From NCBI RefSeq assembly GCF_023073335.1, contig NZ_JADPJG010000035.1, forward strand, positions 177,902 through 241,901: 64,000 nt of DNA, written 5' to 3'. Shown piece after piece: positions 1 to 9,653 of this stretch (positions are counted from its first letter, which is position 1; every line of letters begins with the position of its first letter). The translations under genes and the position numbers were made by a program. Source of the stretch: Bradyrhizobium sp. 21 (GTDB lineage: Bacteria > Pseudomonadota > Alphaproteobacteria > Rhizobiales > Xanthobacteraceae). The notes below the pieces were generated by a model. The model searched no databases, was not told the DNA's origin, and worked only from the letters and a program-made list of their open reading frames with translations.

Positions 1-87
1 AACCGTAGTTTTACGACCCGCGAATCTTACGCAATTCTCAATCATTGGTTGCGTATACCTGCTATACGACAACGCGAGGAGACGGCC

Positions 88-1806
88 GTGGGTTTGTTTG
101 GTTTTCGTATTGGGACGAAGCTCGGCATCATTGCAGGCGTCAGCGTCCTGCTGGTCGGAGGCATCCTCACCAACCAGATGCTCGGCAACCAATCGATTAC
201 GGAATCCAATCGCCTGGTCATCGTCAACTATCTCAACAAGGGCAATGCACAGACGGCGCAGACCGCGATGGCGCGCGCACAGCTTGCCGCTTTCGAGATC
301 GGTATTGCACCGTCAGCCGGCGAGATCGACAAGTTTCTCGAGACTCTTCGCACCCATGCAACTGAAGCCGGTGCTGAAATAGACACCGCAAGGGAACGGG
401 CGACGCGGAAGGTCACGCAGGACGCCTACCGTGAAACCAGAAAATTCGTCGATGCCTATCTGACCAGCGCCGTCGAACTGGCGGCGGTGCAGAAGGCCGT
501 GATTGGCGCTCCCGCCGGCACCGCGAAAGCCGCGGCCGAAGCCACGCGGACGAGCATTCTCGAAGAGCATATGCGCCCCGCGGCCCGGGAAGTCAGCAAA
601 CGCATCGACGATCTGGTGGCTGTCGCCAACGAATTCGCGGCGCGGCGCAAGGGGGAGCTGCTGGTCGAGCTGGACCGCGTTGCCAGCTTCGCGTTGGTCG
701 TCGGCATCTTCGTCATGGTGATGCTGATCGGTTCGGCGGTCTTCTCGGTGTTGAACATCGCCCGCCCGATCCGGCGCATCGGCGAGGTACTCTTGCAACT
801 GGCAAGCGGCAACAAGGCCATCGAGATTCCCTACGTCGACCGCGGCGATGAAGTCGGCGACAACGCGCGCGCGGCGAAGACCTTCAAGGAAAATCTAATC
901 CGCATCGAGCAGATGGAAGCGGAGCAGAAAGTTCAGGAAATAGCTGCCGCCGCACGGCGGAAGGAAGAGATGACCGAGCTCGCTGCCGCGTTCGAGGCTG
1001 CGGTCGGCGGGATCATCAACTCCGTATCTTCGGCGTCCCAACAGCTCGAAGGCGCCGCCGGCACCCTGTCGGGAACCGCCGAAGAGACCCAGGAGCTTTC
1101 CGGCATGGTCGCTGCGGCTTCGGAAGAGGCATCCGCCAACGTCGGAGCCGTCGCGTCCGCCGCCGAGGAGATGAGCACGTCGGTGGTCGAGATCGGCCGG
1201 CAGGTGCATGACTCCAGCCGAATCGCCGGCGAGGCCGTGCTGCAGGCGGAGCGCACCGACGTACGGATCAACGAACTGCTCAAGGCCGCGGGCCGGATCG
1301 GCGATGTCGTCAAGCTGATCACGGCGATCGCGGAGCAGACCAACCTTCTGGCCCTGAACGCCACGATCGAGGCGGCCCGCGCCGGCGAATCGGGCCGGGG
1401 CTTCGCAGTGGTGGCGAGTGAGGTCAAGGCACTCGCGGCACAGACCGCGCGAGCCACCGAGGAAATCGGCGCGCAGATCGCCGGCATGCAAAGGGCGACC
1501 GAAGATTCAGTCGGCGCGATCAAGGAGATCGGCGCGACCATTGCGCGGATTTCCGACATTTCGACAACCATCGCCGCCACCGTCGAAGAGCAGGGAGCTG
1601 CGACCGCCGAAATCGCACGCAACGTCAGCGAGGCCGCGAAAGGAACGGTCGAGGTGGCGGAGAAGATTGCTCAGGTCAGTCATGGCGCCAGCGCGACCGG
1701 CACAGCATCCGCAGAGGTGCTGTCCTCGGCCCGCTCGCTGTCCCGCGAAAGCGGCCTGCTGAAGGAGGAAGTCGCGAAGTTCCTCAGCACCGTGCGCGCC
1801 GCGTGA
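88..1806 (+). CDS. Methyl-accepting chemotaxis protein
   Basis: Inner-membrane chemoreceptor of 572 residues. The GTG at 88 is chosen because GAGGAG lies six bases upstream (76-81). Visible parts are a first membrane segment at about residues 10-30, a periplasmic helical sensor region of about 165 residues, a second membrane segment at about 197-222, a HAMP linker to about 275, and a cytoplasmic signalling domain. The conserved hairpin tip (EQTNLLALNATIEAARAG) is near residue 415, so coupling to CheA/CheW is expected from the family. The sensor domain is not recognisable, so the ligand is unknown. It stands alone, with no che genes beside it. Confidence 0.93.
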   Translation: MGLFGFRIGTKLGIIAGVSVLLVGGILTNQMLGNQSITESNRLVIVNYLNKGNAQTAQTAMARAQLAAFEIGIAPSAGEIDKFLETLRTHATEAGAEIDTARERATRKVTQDAYRETRKFVDAYLTSAVELAAVQKAVIGAPAGTAKAAAEATRTSILEEHMRPAAREVSKRIDDLVAVANEFAARRKGELLVELDRVASFALVVGIFVMVMLIGSAVFSVLNIARPIRRIGEVLLQLASGNKAIEIPYVDRGDEVGDNARAAKTFKENLIRIEQMEAEQKVQEIAAAARRKEEMTELAAAFEAAVGGIINSVSSASQQLEGAAGTLSGTAEETQELSGMVAAASEEASANVGAVASAAEEMSTSVVEIGRQVHDSSRIAGEAVLQAERTDVRINELLKAAGRIGDVVKLITAIAEQTNLLALNATIEAARAGESGRGFAVVASEVKALAAQTARATEEIGAQIAGMQRATEDSVGAIKEIGATIARISDISTTIAATVEEQGAATAEIARNVSEAAKGTVEVAEKIAQVSHGASATGTASAEVLSSARSLSRESGLLKEEVAKFLSTVRAA

Positions 1807-1953
1807 TGATGACACTACAACGCGCGCCCTCGTATGCCCGCTCACATGCGGAACACCGGGTTTGCCCGGGTTTGACCCCTACCGAAAGCAACTGTAGGCT
1901 GTAATACTACGGCAAACAACCTGGTTTGCGGAGCCTGCAGCGGAGCTTTCGAC

Positions 1954-2973
1954 ATGAACTTCGACGCGACTTCCATCGATTCGTTCGAACGCATCGCCGA
2001 TCTGGTTCGGCAACAGCACAAGTCTCTCGACACCATGCAGCTTTCGCCAGTTGGCGAATTCCAAACCAGAACCGTCACCCTCGAAATCCTGATGCGCGAA
2101 GTCACGAATAGCCTTGCCGCCGCTTTTCGGCATCGTCCGGCGCAAGACTTTCCGATGCTCTATTTCGCATGCGGCAAGGCCCGGGTCGGATCGACGGCCC
2201 TGAGCAACCTGTTCGGCATGGCGGGGATGCCCTCATACTATCAGCCGCTGAAGGCCATGCTGCGCGACGCGCTCGTCAGCCGCGCGCCGATGCCCTGGAT
2301 CATCCCATCGGCGACCAATGAGCCGCGCATCTTCAGCAAGGAAACGATCGGGCCCTACGTACTCGCCGAGAGCTTGTTCAACCCGCTGCAGCTCTTGATC
2401 GAGGCGGGCTACCCACCGCACCGGCTGCATCTCATCATGCTCGATCGCGAGCCGGCGAGTGCGTTGGCCTCATGGCTCGAGAAGCTGATCTCGCGCGCGT
2501 CGGAAGCGACATTGCTCCAGCATTATGTCATCGCTGCGCTGAGCGCGGCCCGGGTGGCGGACTACGCCCGACAACAGGGCGTCCCCGTCACTCACTATGT
2601 CTATGAGGTCAGCAAGGAGGCCGCATCGTCGGTTCGCGTCCTGTTCGACCGCCTGGGCCTGTCGGAGAGCTTTACCGAGAGCGCCGTGACGTCATGGCGA
2701 AAGCCCGGACAAACGCAGATGAACAATGCGCGTGTCATCTTCCCGACCGAAGCGACGATTTACAAGGTGCCCAACCTGCACACCTCCGATAGCGCCTATC
2801 GCTATCAGCACCGCGCGACGGCGTCGGTCAGCGCATTCCAGCTGGACGTCCTGGAGCGCTGCGGCGTCAACGCTGCCTATCGTGCCTCGGTCGCGGCCTG
2901 TGTTGGCGATCTCGACCTGAGTGCGTCGACGTCGGCGCATTTGTTCGGTGACTGGTTCGCCGCGGCCGCGTGA
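1954..2973 (+). CDS. Sulfotransferase-like protein, operonic with PAPS synthesis genes
   Basis: A 339-residue protein with GGAG eight bases before the ATG. A PAPS-binding 5'-phosphosulfate-type loop (CGKARVGSTALSNLF, about residues 72-86) and a 3'-phosphate-type segment (DREPASALASWLEKLI, from about 163) support a sulfotransferase fold. The stop overlaps the GTG of cysD, and cysD overlaps cysNC, so the three genes look translationally coupled. From that context I infer it transfers sulfate from PAPS to an unknown acceptor (glycan, lipid or Nod-factor-like molecule). It is not a recognisable NodH. There is no signal peptide, so it should be cytoplasmic or peripheral. Confidence 0.75.
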   Translation: MNFDATSIDSFERIADLVRQQHKSLDTMQLSPVGEFQTRTVTLEILMREVTNSLAAAFRHRPAQDFPMLYFACGKARVGSTALSNLFGMAGMPSYYQPLKAMLRDALVSRAPMPWIIPSATNEPRIFSKETIGPYVLAESLFNPLQLLIEAGYPPHRLHLIMLDREPASALASWLEKLISRASEATLLQHYVIAALSAARVADYARQQGVPVTHYVYEVSKEAASSVRVLFDRLGLSESFTESAVTSWRKPGQTQMNNARVIFPTEATIYKVPNLHTSDSAYRYQHRATASVSAFQLDVLERCGVNAAYRASVAACVGDLDLSASTSAHLFGDWFAAAA

Positions 2974-3944
2974 TCCCCATGCTGGACATTCCCATGATAG
3001 CCGAGCCTGCTGTTTCCGAACGGGCTGACGGCAAACCGCCGAGCGCTGCCGTCAGCCATCTTCGACGGCTGGAGGCGGAAAGCATCCACATCCTGCGGGA
3101 GACGGCGGCCGAGTTCCGCAAGCCGGTGATGCTATATTCCATCGGCAAGGACTCCTCCGTGCTGCTGCATCTGGCGATGAAGGCATTTCATCCCGGCAAG
3201 CCGCCGTTTCCGCTGCTGCACGTCGATACGACCTGGAAATTCCGCGAGATGATCGCATTTCGCGACCAGCGCGCGCGCGATCTCGGTCTCGACCTGATCG
3301 TCCATACCAACACTGAGGGATTGAGCCAGGGCATCGATCCCTTCACCCACGGCTCGGCGCGTTACACCGACGTCATGAAAACGCAGGCATTGCGCCAGGC
3401 GCTCGACCTCCACGGCTTCGACGCCGCGATCGGAGGGGCGCGGCGCGACGAGGAGAAGTCGCGCGCCAAGGAGCGCGTGTTCTCGCACCGGAGTGCTGCA
3501 CATCGCTGGGATCCGAAGAACCAGCGGCCGGAGCTGTGGAGCCTCTACAACACGATGCTCGCGCCTGGCGAGAGCATGCGGGTGTTTCCGCTGTCGAACT
3601 GGACCGAGCTCGACGTCTGGGACTACATCCTGCTCGAGGACATCCCGATCGTTCCGCTCTATCTGGCCGCGAAGCGCCCGGTGGTCGAGCGCGACGGCGC
3701 GCTGATCATGGTGGACGACCAGCGGATGCCGCTGCTTGCAGGTGAAGAGCCGCGATGGCGCTCCGTCAGGTTTCGCACTCTGGGCTGCTATCCCCTCAGC
3801 GGCGCGACGATCTCGACGGCGGCAACACTGCCCGAGATCGTGCGGGAGATGATGGCGTCACGTACCTCCGAACGGCAGGGACGCATGATCGACCGGGACA
3901 GTCCGGCATCGATGGAGCGCAAGAAAGCGGAAGGCTACTTCTGA
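2970..3944 (+). CDS. cysD: Sulfate adenylyltransferase subunit 2
   Basis: Small, catalytic subunit of ATP sulfurylase, forming APS from sulfate and ATP; 324 residues. It carries the PP-loop-type motif YSIGKDSSVLLHLA near residue 57 and the family block GARRDEEKSRAKERVFSHR near 156. The homologous core begins at HLRRLEAESIH (residue 30). The start is uncertain: GTG 2970 overlaps the previous stop, while ATG 2979 and ATG 2994 are also in frame and none has a strong ribosome-binding site. Its TGA overlaps the ATG of cysNC. It is the middle gene of a sulfotransferase-cysD-cysNC operon. Confidence 0.96.
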   Translation: MIPMLDIPMIAEPAVSERADGKPPSAAVSHLRRLEAESIHILRETAAEFRKPVMLYSIGKDSSVLLHLAMKAFHPGKPPFPLLHVDTTWKFREMIAFRDQRARDLGLDLIVHTNTEGLSQGIDPFTHGSARYTDVMKTQALRQALDLHGFDAAIGGARRDEEKSRAKERVFSHRSAAHRWDPKNQRPELWSLYNTMLAPGESMRVFPLSNWTELDVWDYILLEDIPIVPLYLAAKRPVVERDGALIMVDDQRMPLLAGEEPRWRSVRFRTLGCYPLSGATISTAATLPEIVREMMASRTSERQGRMIDRDSPASMERKKAEGYF

Positions 3945-5839
3945 TGTCCTATCACGAGGCCCCCACGATCGCCGCAACCGACGTGCCGCGGCTCGAACAG
4001 GACGATCGTCCGACGCTACGTTTCGTCACCTGCGGCAGCGTCGACGACGGCAAGAGCACACTGGTCGGCCGCCTACTCTACGATTCCAAGACGCTGCTCG
4101 ACGACCAGCTCGACGCGCTCGCCTCCGAAAGCAAAACGGTGGGCACCACCGGCGGCGATCTCGATTTTGCGCTGCTGGTCGACGGTTTGCAGGCCGAACG
4201 CGAGCAGGGCATCACGATCGACGTCGCCTACCGGTTCTTCGCCACGAAGCTGCGCCGCTTCATTGTCGCCGACACGCCCGGGCATGCGCAGTATACGCGC
4301 AACATGGCCACCGGCGCCTCCAATGCCGATCTTGCCGTGGTGCTGGTCGACGCCCGCAAGGGCGTGATCACGCAGACGCGGCGCCACAGCCACATCCTGT
4401 CGCTGCTCGGCGTCCGCCACGTCGTGCTCGCCGTGAACAAGATGGATCTGATCGACTTCGACGGGGATCGCTTTGCGGCCATCACCGCCGAATATCTCAC
4501 CATGGCCGGACAGCTCGGGATCTCGCAGGTCCAGTGCATCCCGGTCGTTGCGCCCGACGGCGACAACATCGTCGCCGCGAGCGCGCGGATACCCTGGTAC
4601 ACCGGGCCGACCGTCACGGCCTATCTGGAATCGGTGGACGTTGCCGGCGACGTCTCGCAGCGGCCGTTCCGGTTGCCCGTGCAATGGGTCAACCGGCCTC
4701 ATGCGGAGTTTCGCGGCTTCTGCGGGCGGATCGCCAGCGGAACGATCGCGACCGGCGAGACCATCGCCGTGCAGCCGTCGGGCCGTCGCACGCAAGTCGC
4801 GCGGATTCTCACGCCCGGCGGCGAGCGCGACCGGGCTCTGGCGGGCGAATCGGTAACGTTGACTTTGGCGGACGAGATCGACGTCAGCCGCGGCGACGTG
4901 CTGACGGCAGGATCTGCGCCGCAGGTCTCGGATCAATTGGCCGCCCATCTCGTCTGGTTCGACGACGAGGCCATGGTCGCGGGCCGCCGCTATGTCCTCA
5001 AATGCGGCGCAGCCTCGACCGGCACGGTGATCACGACGCTCAAGCACCGCATCGCCATCGACACCATGGCGCAGGAAAGCGCCGCCACGCTCGAGGCCAA
5101 CCAGATCGGCTACGTCCATCTCAGCCTCGATCGCCCGCTGGTGTTCGAGGCCTATCGCGATGACCGCGACATGGGCAGCTTCATTCTCGTCGACCCGATC
5201 AGTCACCGCACGGCTGCCGCGGGAATGATCGACCTCTCGCTCCGCCGCGCCACCAACATTCATTGGCAGCAGCTTGCCGTCGACAAACCCGTGCGGGCGC
5301 GGCTGAAGCAGCAGCGGCCCTGCGTGCTCTGGTTCACGGGGCTGAGCGGTGCCGGCAAGTCCACGATCGCCGATCTCGTCGACCGCAGGCTGGCCGAGCT
5401 CGGGCGCCATGCCGCGCTGCTCGACGGCGACAATCTCCGCCACGGTATCAACCGCGACCTCGGCTTTTCCAACGCGGAGAGGACGGAGAACGTCCGGCGC
5501 GTCGCGGAAATCGCGGCGCTGTTCGTCGATGCCGGCATGATCGCGCTGGTCGCGCTGATCTCACCGTTCCGCAACGAGCGCGAGCTGGCGCGCCAGCGGG
5601 TCGAGGCGGGCGAGTTCATCGAGATCCATGTCGCGACCCCGATCGCCGAATGCGAGCGCCGCGATCCGAAGGGTCTCTATCGCAAGGCACGGGCGGGGGA
5701 ACTGAAGGGTTTCACCGGCATCGATGATCCCTATGAGGCACCGCAGGCGCCGGAGATCACCGTCGACACGTCGGAACTGTCGACCGACGCAGCCTGCGAG
5801 CGCATCATCCGCTATCTCCGGGAGCACGATTATCTGTAG
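3944..5839 (+). CDS. cysN/cysC: Bifunctional sulfate adenylyltransferase subunit 1 / adenylylsulfate kinase
   Basis: A 631-residue fusion. The N-terminal half is the GTPase subunit of ATP sulfurylase, with GSVDDGKST at about residue 31, DTPGHAQYTRN near 109 and NKMD near 165. The C-terminal half is APS kinase, with P-loop GLSGAGKST near 466 and the family block DGDNLRHGINRDLGFS. Together with CysD it converts sulfate to PAPS. The ATG at 3944 overlaps the cysD stop as TGATG. The fused NC form, like rhizobial NodQ, fits PAPS supply to a sulfotransferase as well as cysteine synthesis. Confidence 0.96.
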   Translation: MSYHEAPTIAATDVPRLEQDDRPTLRFVTCGSVDDGKSTLVGRLLYDSKTLLDDQLDALASESKTVGTTGGDLDFALLVDGLQAEREQGITIDVAYRFFATKLRRFIVADTPGHAQYTRNMATGASNADLAVVLVDARKGVITQTRRHSHILSLLGVRHVVLAVNKMDLIDFDGDRFAAITAEYLTMAGQLGISQVQCIPVVAPDGDNIVAASARIPWYTGPTVTAYLESVDVAGDVSQRPFRLPVQWVNRPHAEFRGFCGRIASGTIATGETIAVQPSGRRTQVARILTPGGERDRALAGESVTLTLADEIDVSRGDVLTAGSAPQVSDQLAAHLVWFDDEAMVAGRRYVLKCGAASTGTVITTLKHRIAIDTMAQESAATLEANQIGYVHLSLDRPLVFEAYRDDRDMGSFILVDPISHRTAAAGMIDLSLRRATNIHWQQLAVDKPVRARLKQQRPCVLWFTGLSGAGKSTIADLVDRRLAELGRHAALLDGDNLRHGINRDLGFSNAERTENVRRVAEIAALFVDAGMIALVALISPFRNERELARQRVEAGEFIEIHVATPIAECERRDPKGLYRKARAGELKGFTGIDDPYEAPQAPEITVDTSELSTDAACERIIRYLREHDYL

Positions 5840-5879
5840 CGGCCGGGCCCGGCATCATCCGGCCGATCCGGCCCGGATC

Positions 5880-6077
5880 TCAGAAGTCGGAAGCGATGCC
5901 CTTGCGCTCCCAATCGCCATAGCGGGTCGGCTCGGGTCCCTTCGGCCCCTGCAACTCCTTCGGCGCCGCCTCGGAATGGGCGGCAGCAGCCTGCCGGCGC
6001 GCCTCGGCCTCGGCCAGCGCGCGCTGGGCGGCCGGCGGGAGCTGCTTGCGGTCAGGTACGGGAGGCAGGTCACTCAT
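5880..6077 (-). CDS. DUF1674 (SDHAF4-like) protein
   Basis: A 65-residue protein ending in the family signature GPEPTRYGDWERKGIASDF. DUF1674 is the family of SDHAF4, a mitochondrial assembly factor that binds flavinylated SdhA, so a role in succinate dehydrogenase maturation is plausible but inferred. The N-terminal half is Ala/Gln/Arg-rich and probably disordered. It converges with cysNC (40 bp gap) and diverges from rsmB. Confidence 0.85.
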   Translation of the reverse strand: MSDLPPVPDRKQLPPAAQRALAEAEARRQAAAAHSEAAPKELQGPKGPEPTRYGDWERKGIASDF

Positions 6078-6265
6078 CGTTGGCTTTCTAGCGCAGGACG
6101 GCCCGTGGCGCGACGCCCAATAACGCATTCCAGAAATTGCTCCGAAAGGGCTGCAAAACCCGGAAGCGATTCTTACATTTGGCATATTCGCGTGCCAGAG
6201 ATCGCTTTCTCAAGGCATGCGCCCATTGCGGCGGAACTGCCGCTTGCTCAGAACCTTGCTTCCGC

Positions 6266-7612
6266 ATGCCATCTCAACGTTTCGCCCCTCCGTCCGAAGT
6301 GCCCGGTCTCGCGGCGCGTCGGATTGCCGCCGACATCGTCGACGGTGTGCTGCAAAAGCACCGCACGCTTGACGACCAGCTCGACGGCAGCGGCGCCCAT
6401 CCCGGGCTGAAGACACTCGCCGACCGCGACCGCGCGCTGATGCGGCGCCTGGTCGCCACCGTGCTGCGCCGGCTCGGCACGCTCGGTCATGTGCTGTCCC
6501 GCCTGCTCGACAAGGGCATTCCCACCGACGCGCCGCGCGCGCAGAGCGCGCTGCTGATCGGCGCGGCCCAGATTCTCTGGATGGACGTGCCCGATCACGC
6601 GGCCGTCGATCTCTCCGTTCGCCTCGTGCAATCCGACCGCCGGGCCGCGCGCTACGCCGGCCTCGTCAACGCCGTGCTGCGCCGCTGCGCGCGCGAGGGC
6701 AAGGCATTGGTGGATGAAGTCGCAACGCAATCGCTGGACCTCCCGCCATGGCTGCTCGCGCGCTGGAGCGCGCATTACGGCGAGGCGACCGCAAGGGACA
6801 TGGCGCTCGCGCTCAGCCACGACCCTTCGCTGGATCTGACTGTGAAGTCGGACGCCACGCAATGGGCGAGCCGGCTACATGGCGAGGTGCTGCCGACCGG
6901 ATCGGTGCGTACGGTGCTGCACGGCGCGGTGACCATGCTGCCCGGCTTCGCCGAAGGACAATGGTGGGTGCAGGACGCCGCGGCCGCGCTGCCGGCCCGG
7001 CTGTTCGGCGACATCGAGGGCAAGTCCATCGCCGATCTCTGCGCCGCTCCCGGCGGCAAGACCGCGCAGCTGGCGCAGGCCGGCGCGCATGTCACCGCCA
7101 TCGACCGCTCGCCCGCCCGGGTGGCGCGCCTGCGCGAGAATCTGGCGCGGCTGTCGCTCCAGGCCGAGACCGTCGTCGCCGACGCCGTGGAATGGGCCGG
7201 CCCAGCCGAGGGTTTTGACGGCATCTTGATCGATGCGCCCTGCACCTCGACCGGCACGATCCGCCGCCATCCCGACGTGTCCTGGCTCCGGCAGGAATCC
7301 GACATCGCCGCGATGATCGCGCTCCAGCAGCGGCTGCTGCGAAAATCGGTGTCGCTGCTCAAGCCCGGCGGGACGCTGGTCTACTGTACCTGCTCGCTGG
7401 AACCCGAAGAGGGCGAGCATGCGATGGCCGCGCTGCTGGCCGCCGAGCCTGCGCTACGCCGCGTCCCGATCGATGCGTCCGAGGTGTCGGGGCTCAGCGA
7501 GACCGTCACCGCTGAGGGCGATTTGCGCACCCTGCCCAGCCATCTGCCGAACGCCGATCCCAAGCTCGGCGGGCTCGACGGATTTTTCGCGGCTCGGCTC
7601 ATTAAATCCTGA
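6266..7612 (+). CDS. rsmB: 16S rRNA (cytosine-967-C5)-methyltransferase RsmB
   Basis: A 448-residue m5C rRNA methyltransferase. The N-terminal NusB-like RNA-binding domain spans about residues 15-150. The SAM-binding motif LCAAPGGKTAQLAQAGAH is near 257. The two catalytic-type cysteines sit in DAPCTSTGTIRRHPDVSW (near 323) and YCTCSLEPEEGE (near 373). ATG 6266 (MPSQRFAPP) is preferred over the in-frame start at 6137 because the upstream extension looks non-coding and the resulting length suits the family. Heparinase-like and purH genes follow on the same strand. Confidence 0.93.
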   Translation: MPSQRFAPPSEVPGLAARRIAADIVDGVLQKHRTLDDQLDGSGAHPGLKTLADRDRALMRRLVATVLRRLGTLGHVLSRLLDKGIPTDAPRAQSALLIGAAQILWMDVPDHAAVDLSVRLVQSDRRAARYAGLVNAVLRRCAREGKALVDEVATQSLDLPPWLLARWSAHYGEATARDMALALSHDPSLDLTVKSDATQWASRLHGEVLPTGSVRTVLHGAVTMLPGFAEGQWWVQDAAAALPARLFGDIEGKSIADLCAAPGGKTAQLAQAGAHVTAIDRSPARVARLRENLARLSLQAETVVADAVEWAGPAEGFDGILIDAPCTSTGTIRRHPDVSWLRQESDIAAMIALQQRLLRKSVSLLKPGGTLVYCTCSLEPEEGEHAMAALLAAEPALRRVPIDASEVSGLSETVTAEGDLRTLPSHLPNADPKLGGLDGFFAARLIKS

Positions 7613-7633
7613 TTTTGCACTGGATTTTGCAAC

Positions 7634-7655
7634 AACGGCGCTGATTCGCGCCGTT
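7634..7655. repeat. Hairpin after rsmB
   Basis: AACGGCGC and GCGCCGTT form a perfect 8-bp stem around a 6-base loop, 21 bp past the rsmB stop. There is no T-run, so it may only stabilise or pause the transcript. A second small hairpin (GGATTC/GAATCC) lies near 7693-7708, just before the next gene. Confidence 0.45.
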
Positions 7656-7729
7656 CAAGGTGGTGTCGGCCGTCCGATTTTGGGATTAATAAGGATTCGT
7701 CGGAATCCTCTCCCCCATCAAGGCAAGGC

Positions 7730-9487
7730 GTGTCGGTCGCTCAACGCAGACGTATCTCGACGCTGGTGATGAACCGCTTCGCGCGGAACATGCTCGCGCG
7801 TGCGAGCGGCGGTTCCGTCGCCCTGTCACGGGTCTGGCCGGGCCGCGCCGACCGCTTGATCATCGCGCCGCATGATCTGCGCACCGCGGATGCGACCCGC
7901 GCCGCCGAGATCTATGCCGGCCGCTTCGTCTTCGCCGGCAAGATCGTCAATTGCCACGGCCGCTCGATCTTCGATCTCGAGCCGCCGTCGGAGGATTGGG
8001 AGGTCGCGCTGCTCGGCTTCGGCTGGCTGCGCCATTTGCGCGCCGCCGACACCGCGCTGACGCGCGCGAATGCGCGCTCGCTCATCGAGGACTGGATCGC
8101 CAACCCTGCCAGCAAGCGCCGTGCCGTCGCTCGGCGCGCCGACGTGCTGGCGCGACGTGTGATCTCGCTGCTGTCGCAGGCGCCGCTGGTGCTCAACGAC
8201 ACCGACAATAAATTCTACCGCCGCTATCTGCGCGCGCTGGCGCGCGAGATCCGCCTCCTGCGCTACACCATGGTCAACATTCCGGACGGGGTGCCGAAGC
8301 TCCAGGTCCTGATCGCGCTGTGTTACGCGGCGCTGTGCCTCGCCAACCAGGCCAGCCACATCCGCAGCGTCTCAAAAAAGCTTTCGGATGAATTGCAGCG
8401 GCAGATACTGCCCGACGGCGGACACATCTCCCGCAACCCGGGCGCGCTGATCGAGCTCTTGATCGACCTGTTGCCGCTGCGGCAGACCTTTGCCGCGCGC
8501 AACATCGCACCGCCGCCGGCGCTGCTCAACGCGATCGACCGCATGATGCCGATGCTGCGCTTCTTCCGCCACGGCGACGGTAATTTCGCGCTGTTCAACG
8601 GCATGAGCGCGACGCCCTCGGACCTGCTCGCGACGCTGCTTGCCTATGACGACACCCACGGCGCGCCAATGGCGAACATGCCGCATACCGGCTTCCAGCG
8701 CCTCGACGCCGGCCAGACCACGGTGATCATCGACACCGGCCCGCCGCCGCCGGCCGGCGTCAGCCACGACGCCCATGCCGGCTGCCTGTCGTTCGAACTG
8801 TCCTCCGGCATCAGCCGCATCGTCACCAATTGCGGCATGCCGACCACGGGCCGCGACAATTGGCGGCCGTTCGCGCGCGGCACGGCGGCGCATTCGACGC
8901 TGACCTATCACGAGACGTCGTCATGCCAGTTCGTGGAGATGTCGGCGATGAAGCGGCTCTTGCACGGCGCGCCCGTCACCAGCGGGCCCGTCGAGGTCGA
9001 GAGCTATCGCGAAATCGTGCAGAACGGCACGCTGCTGACGACATCGCATGACGGCTATCTCGCCAAATTCGGCGCGATCCATCGCCGCGTGCTGATGATG
9101 GCCAATGACGGCGCGCGCATCGACGGCGAGGACACGCTGTCGCCGCCGCAGGGCGGACGCTTCAAGGGCGCGGATGCCGATTTCGCGCTGCGCTTCCATC
9201 TGCACCCGGCGGTGAAGGCGAGCCGGCTGTCGGATGCCCGCGGCGTCATGCTGGTGCTGCCGAACCGCGACGTCTGGACCTTTGAAGCATTGGACGACAA
9301 GGTCGACCTCGAGGACAGCGTGTTCCTGGCCGGCAATGACGGCCCGCGCCGCACCGCGCAGATCGTGATCCGCCAGGATGCGCGGCAGGCGCCCTCGATC
9401 CGCTGGAGCTTCATCCGCTCCACCGCCTCGCCGGCGGTGACCAATGCCCGCAGAAATGCGCGTCGAGAGCCGGAACTTCCGCTGTAA
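7730..9487 (+). CDS. Heparinase II/III family protein
   Basis: A 585-residue protein resembling the heparinase II/III family: an N-terminal helical alginate-lyase-like half (residues about 50-330) followed by a beta-rich C-terminal half with the family block around DAGQTTVIIDTGPPPP and SFELSSG. These enzymes are polysaccharide lyases acting on uronic-acid polymers. No signal peptide is evident, so export or substrate is unclear. The start is GTG 7730, with ATG 7769 as an alternative. It lies between rsmB and purH on the same strand; the actual substrate is unknown. Confidence 0.85.
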   Translation: MSVAQRRRISTLVMNRFARNMLARASGGSVALSRVWPGRADRLIIAPHDLRTADATRAAEIYAGRFVFAGKIVNCHGRSIFDLEPPSEDWEVALLGFGWLRHLRAADTALTRANARSLIEDWIANPASKRRAVARRADVLARRVISLLSQAPLVLNDTDNKFYRRYLRALAREIRLLRYTMVNIPDGVPKLQVLIALCYAALCLANQASHIRSVSKKLSDELQRQILPDGGHISRNPGALIELLIDLLPLRQTFAARNIAPPPALLNAIDRMMPMLRFFRHGDGNFALFNGMSATPSDLLATLLAYDDTHGAPMANMPHTGFQRLDAGQTTVIIDTGPPPPAGVSHDAHAGCLSFELSSGISRIVTNCGMPTTGRDNWRPFARGTAAHSTLTYHETSSCQFVEMSAMKRLLHGAPVTSGPVEVESYREIVQNGTLLTTSHDGYLAKFGAIHRRVLMMANDGARIDGEDTLSPPQGGRFKGADADFALRFHLHPAVKASRLSDARGVMLVLPNRDVWTFEALDDKVDLEDSVFLAGNDGPRRTAQIVIRQDARQAPSIRWSFIRSTASPAVTNARRNARREPELPL

Positions 9488-9653
9488 ACGCACGCGATTC
9501 GGCCCCATCCGATCGTTGTGAAAGCGACCGAAAACTGCTATCGAGCGCTAGCTCGCGCGACTGGCGACCTTGGATGGAGCACCATCGGGAAGCGCGGGAC
9601 TGAGAAGCCGCGCGCCTGGGCATAGACACTCCTTCAGACAGAGGATCTTGCTC

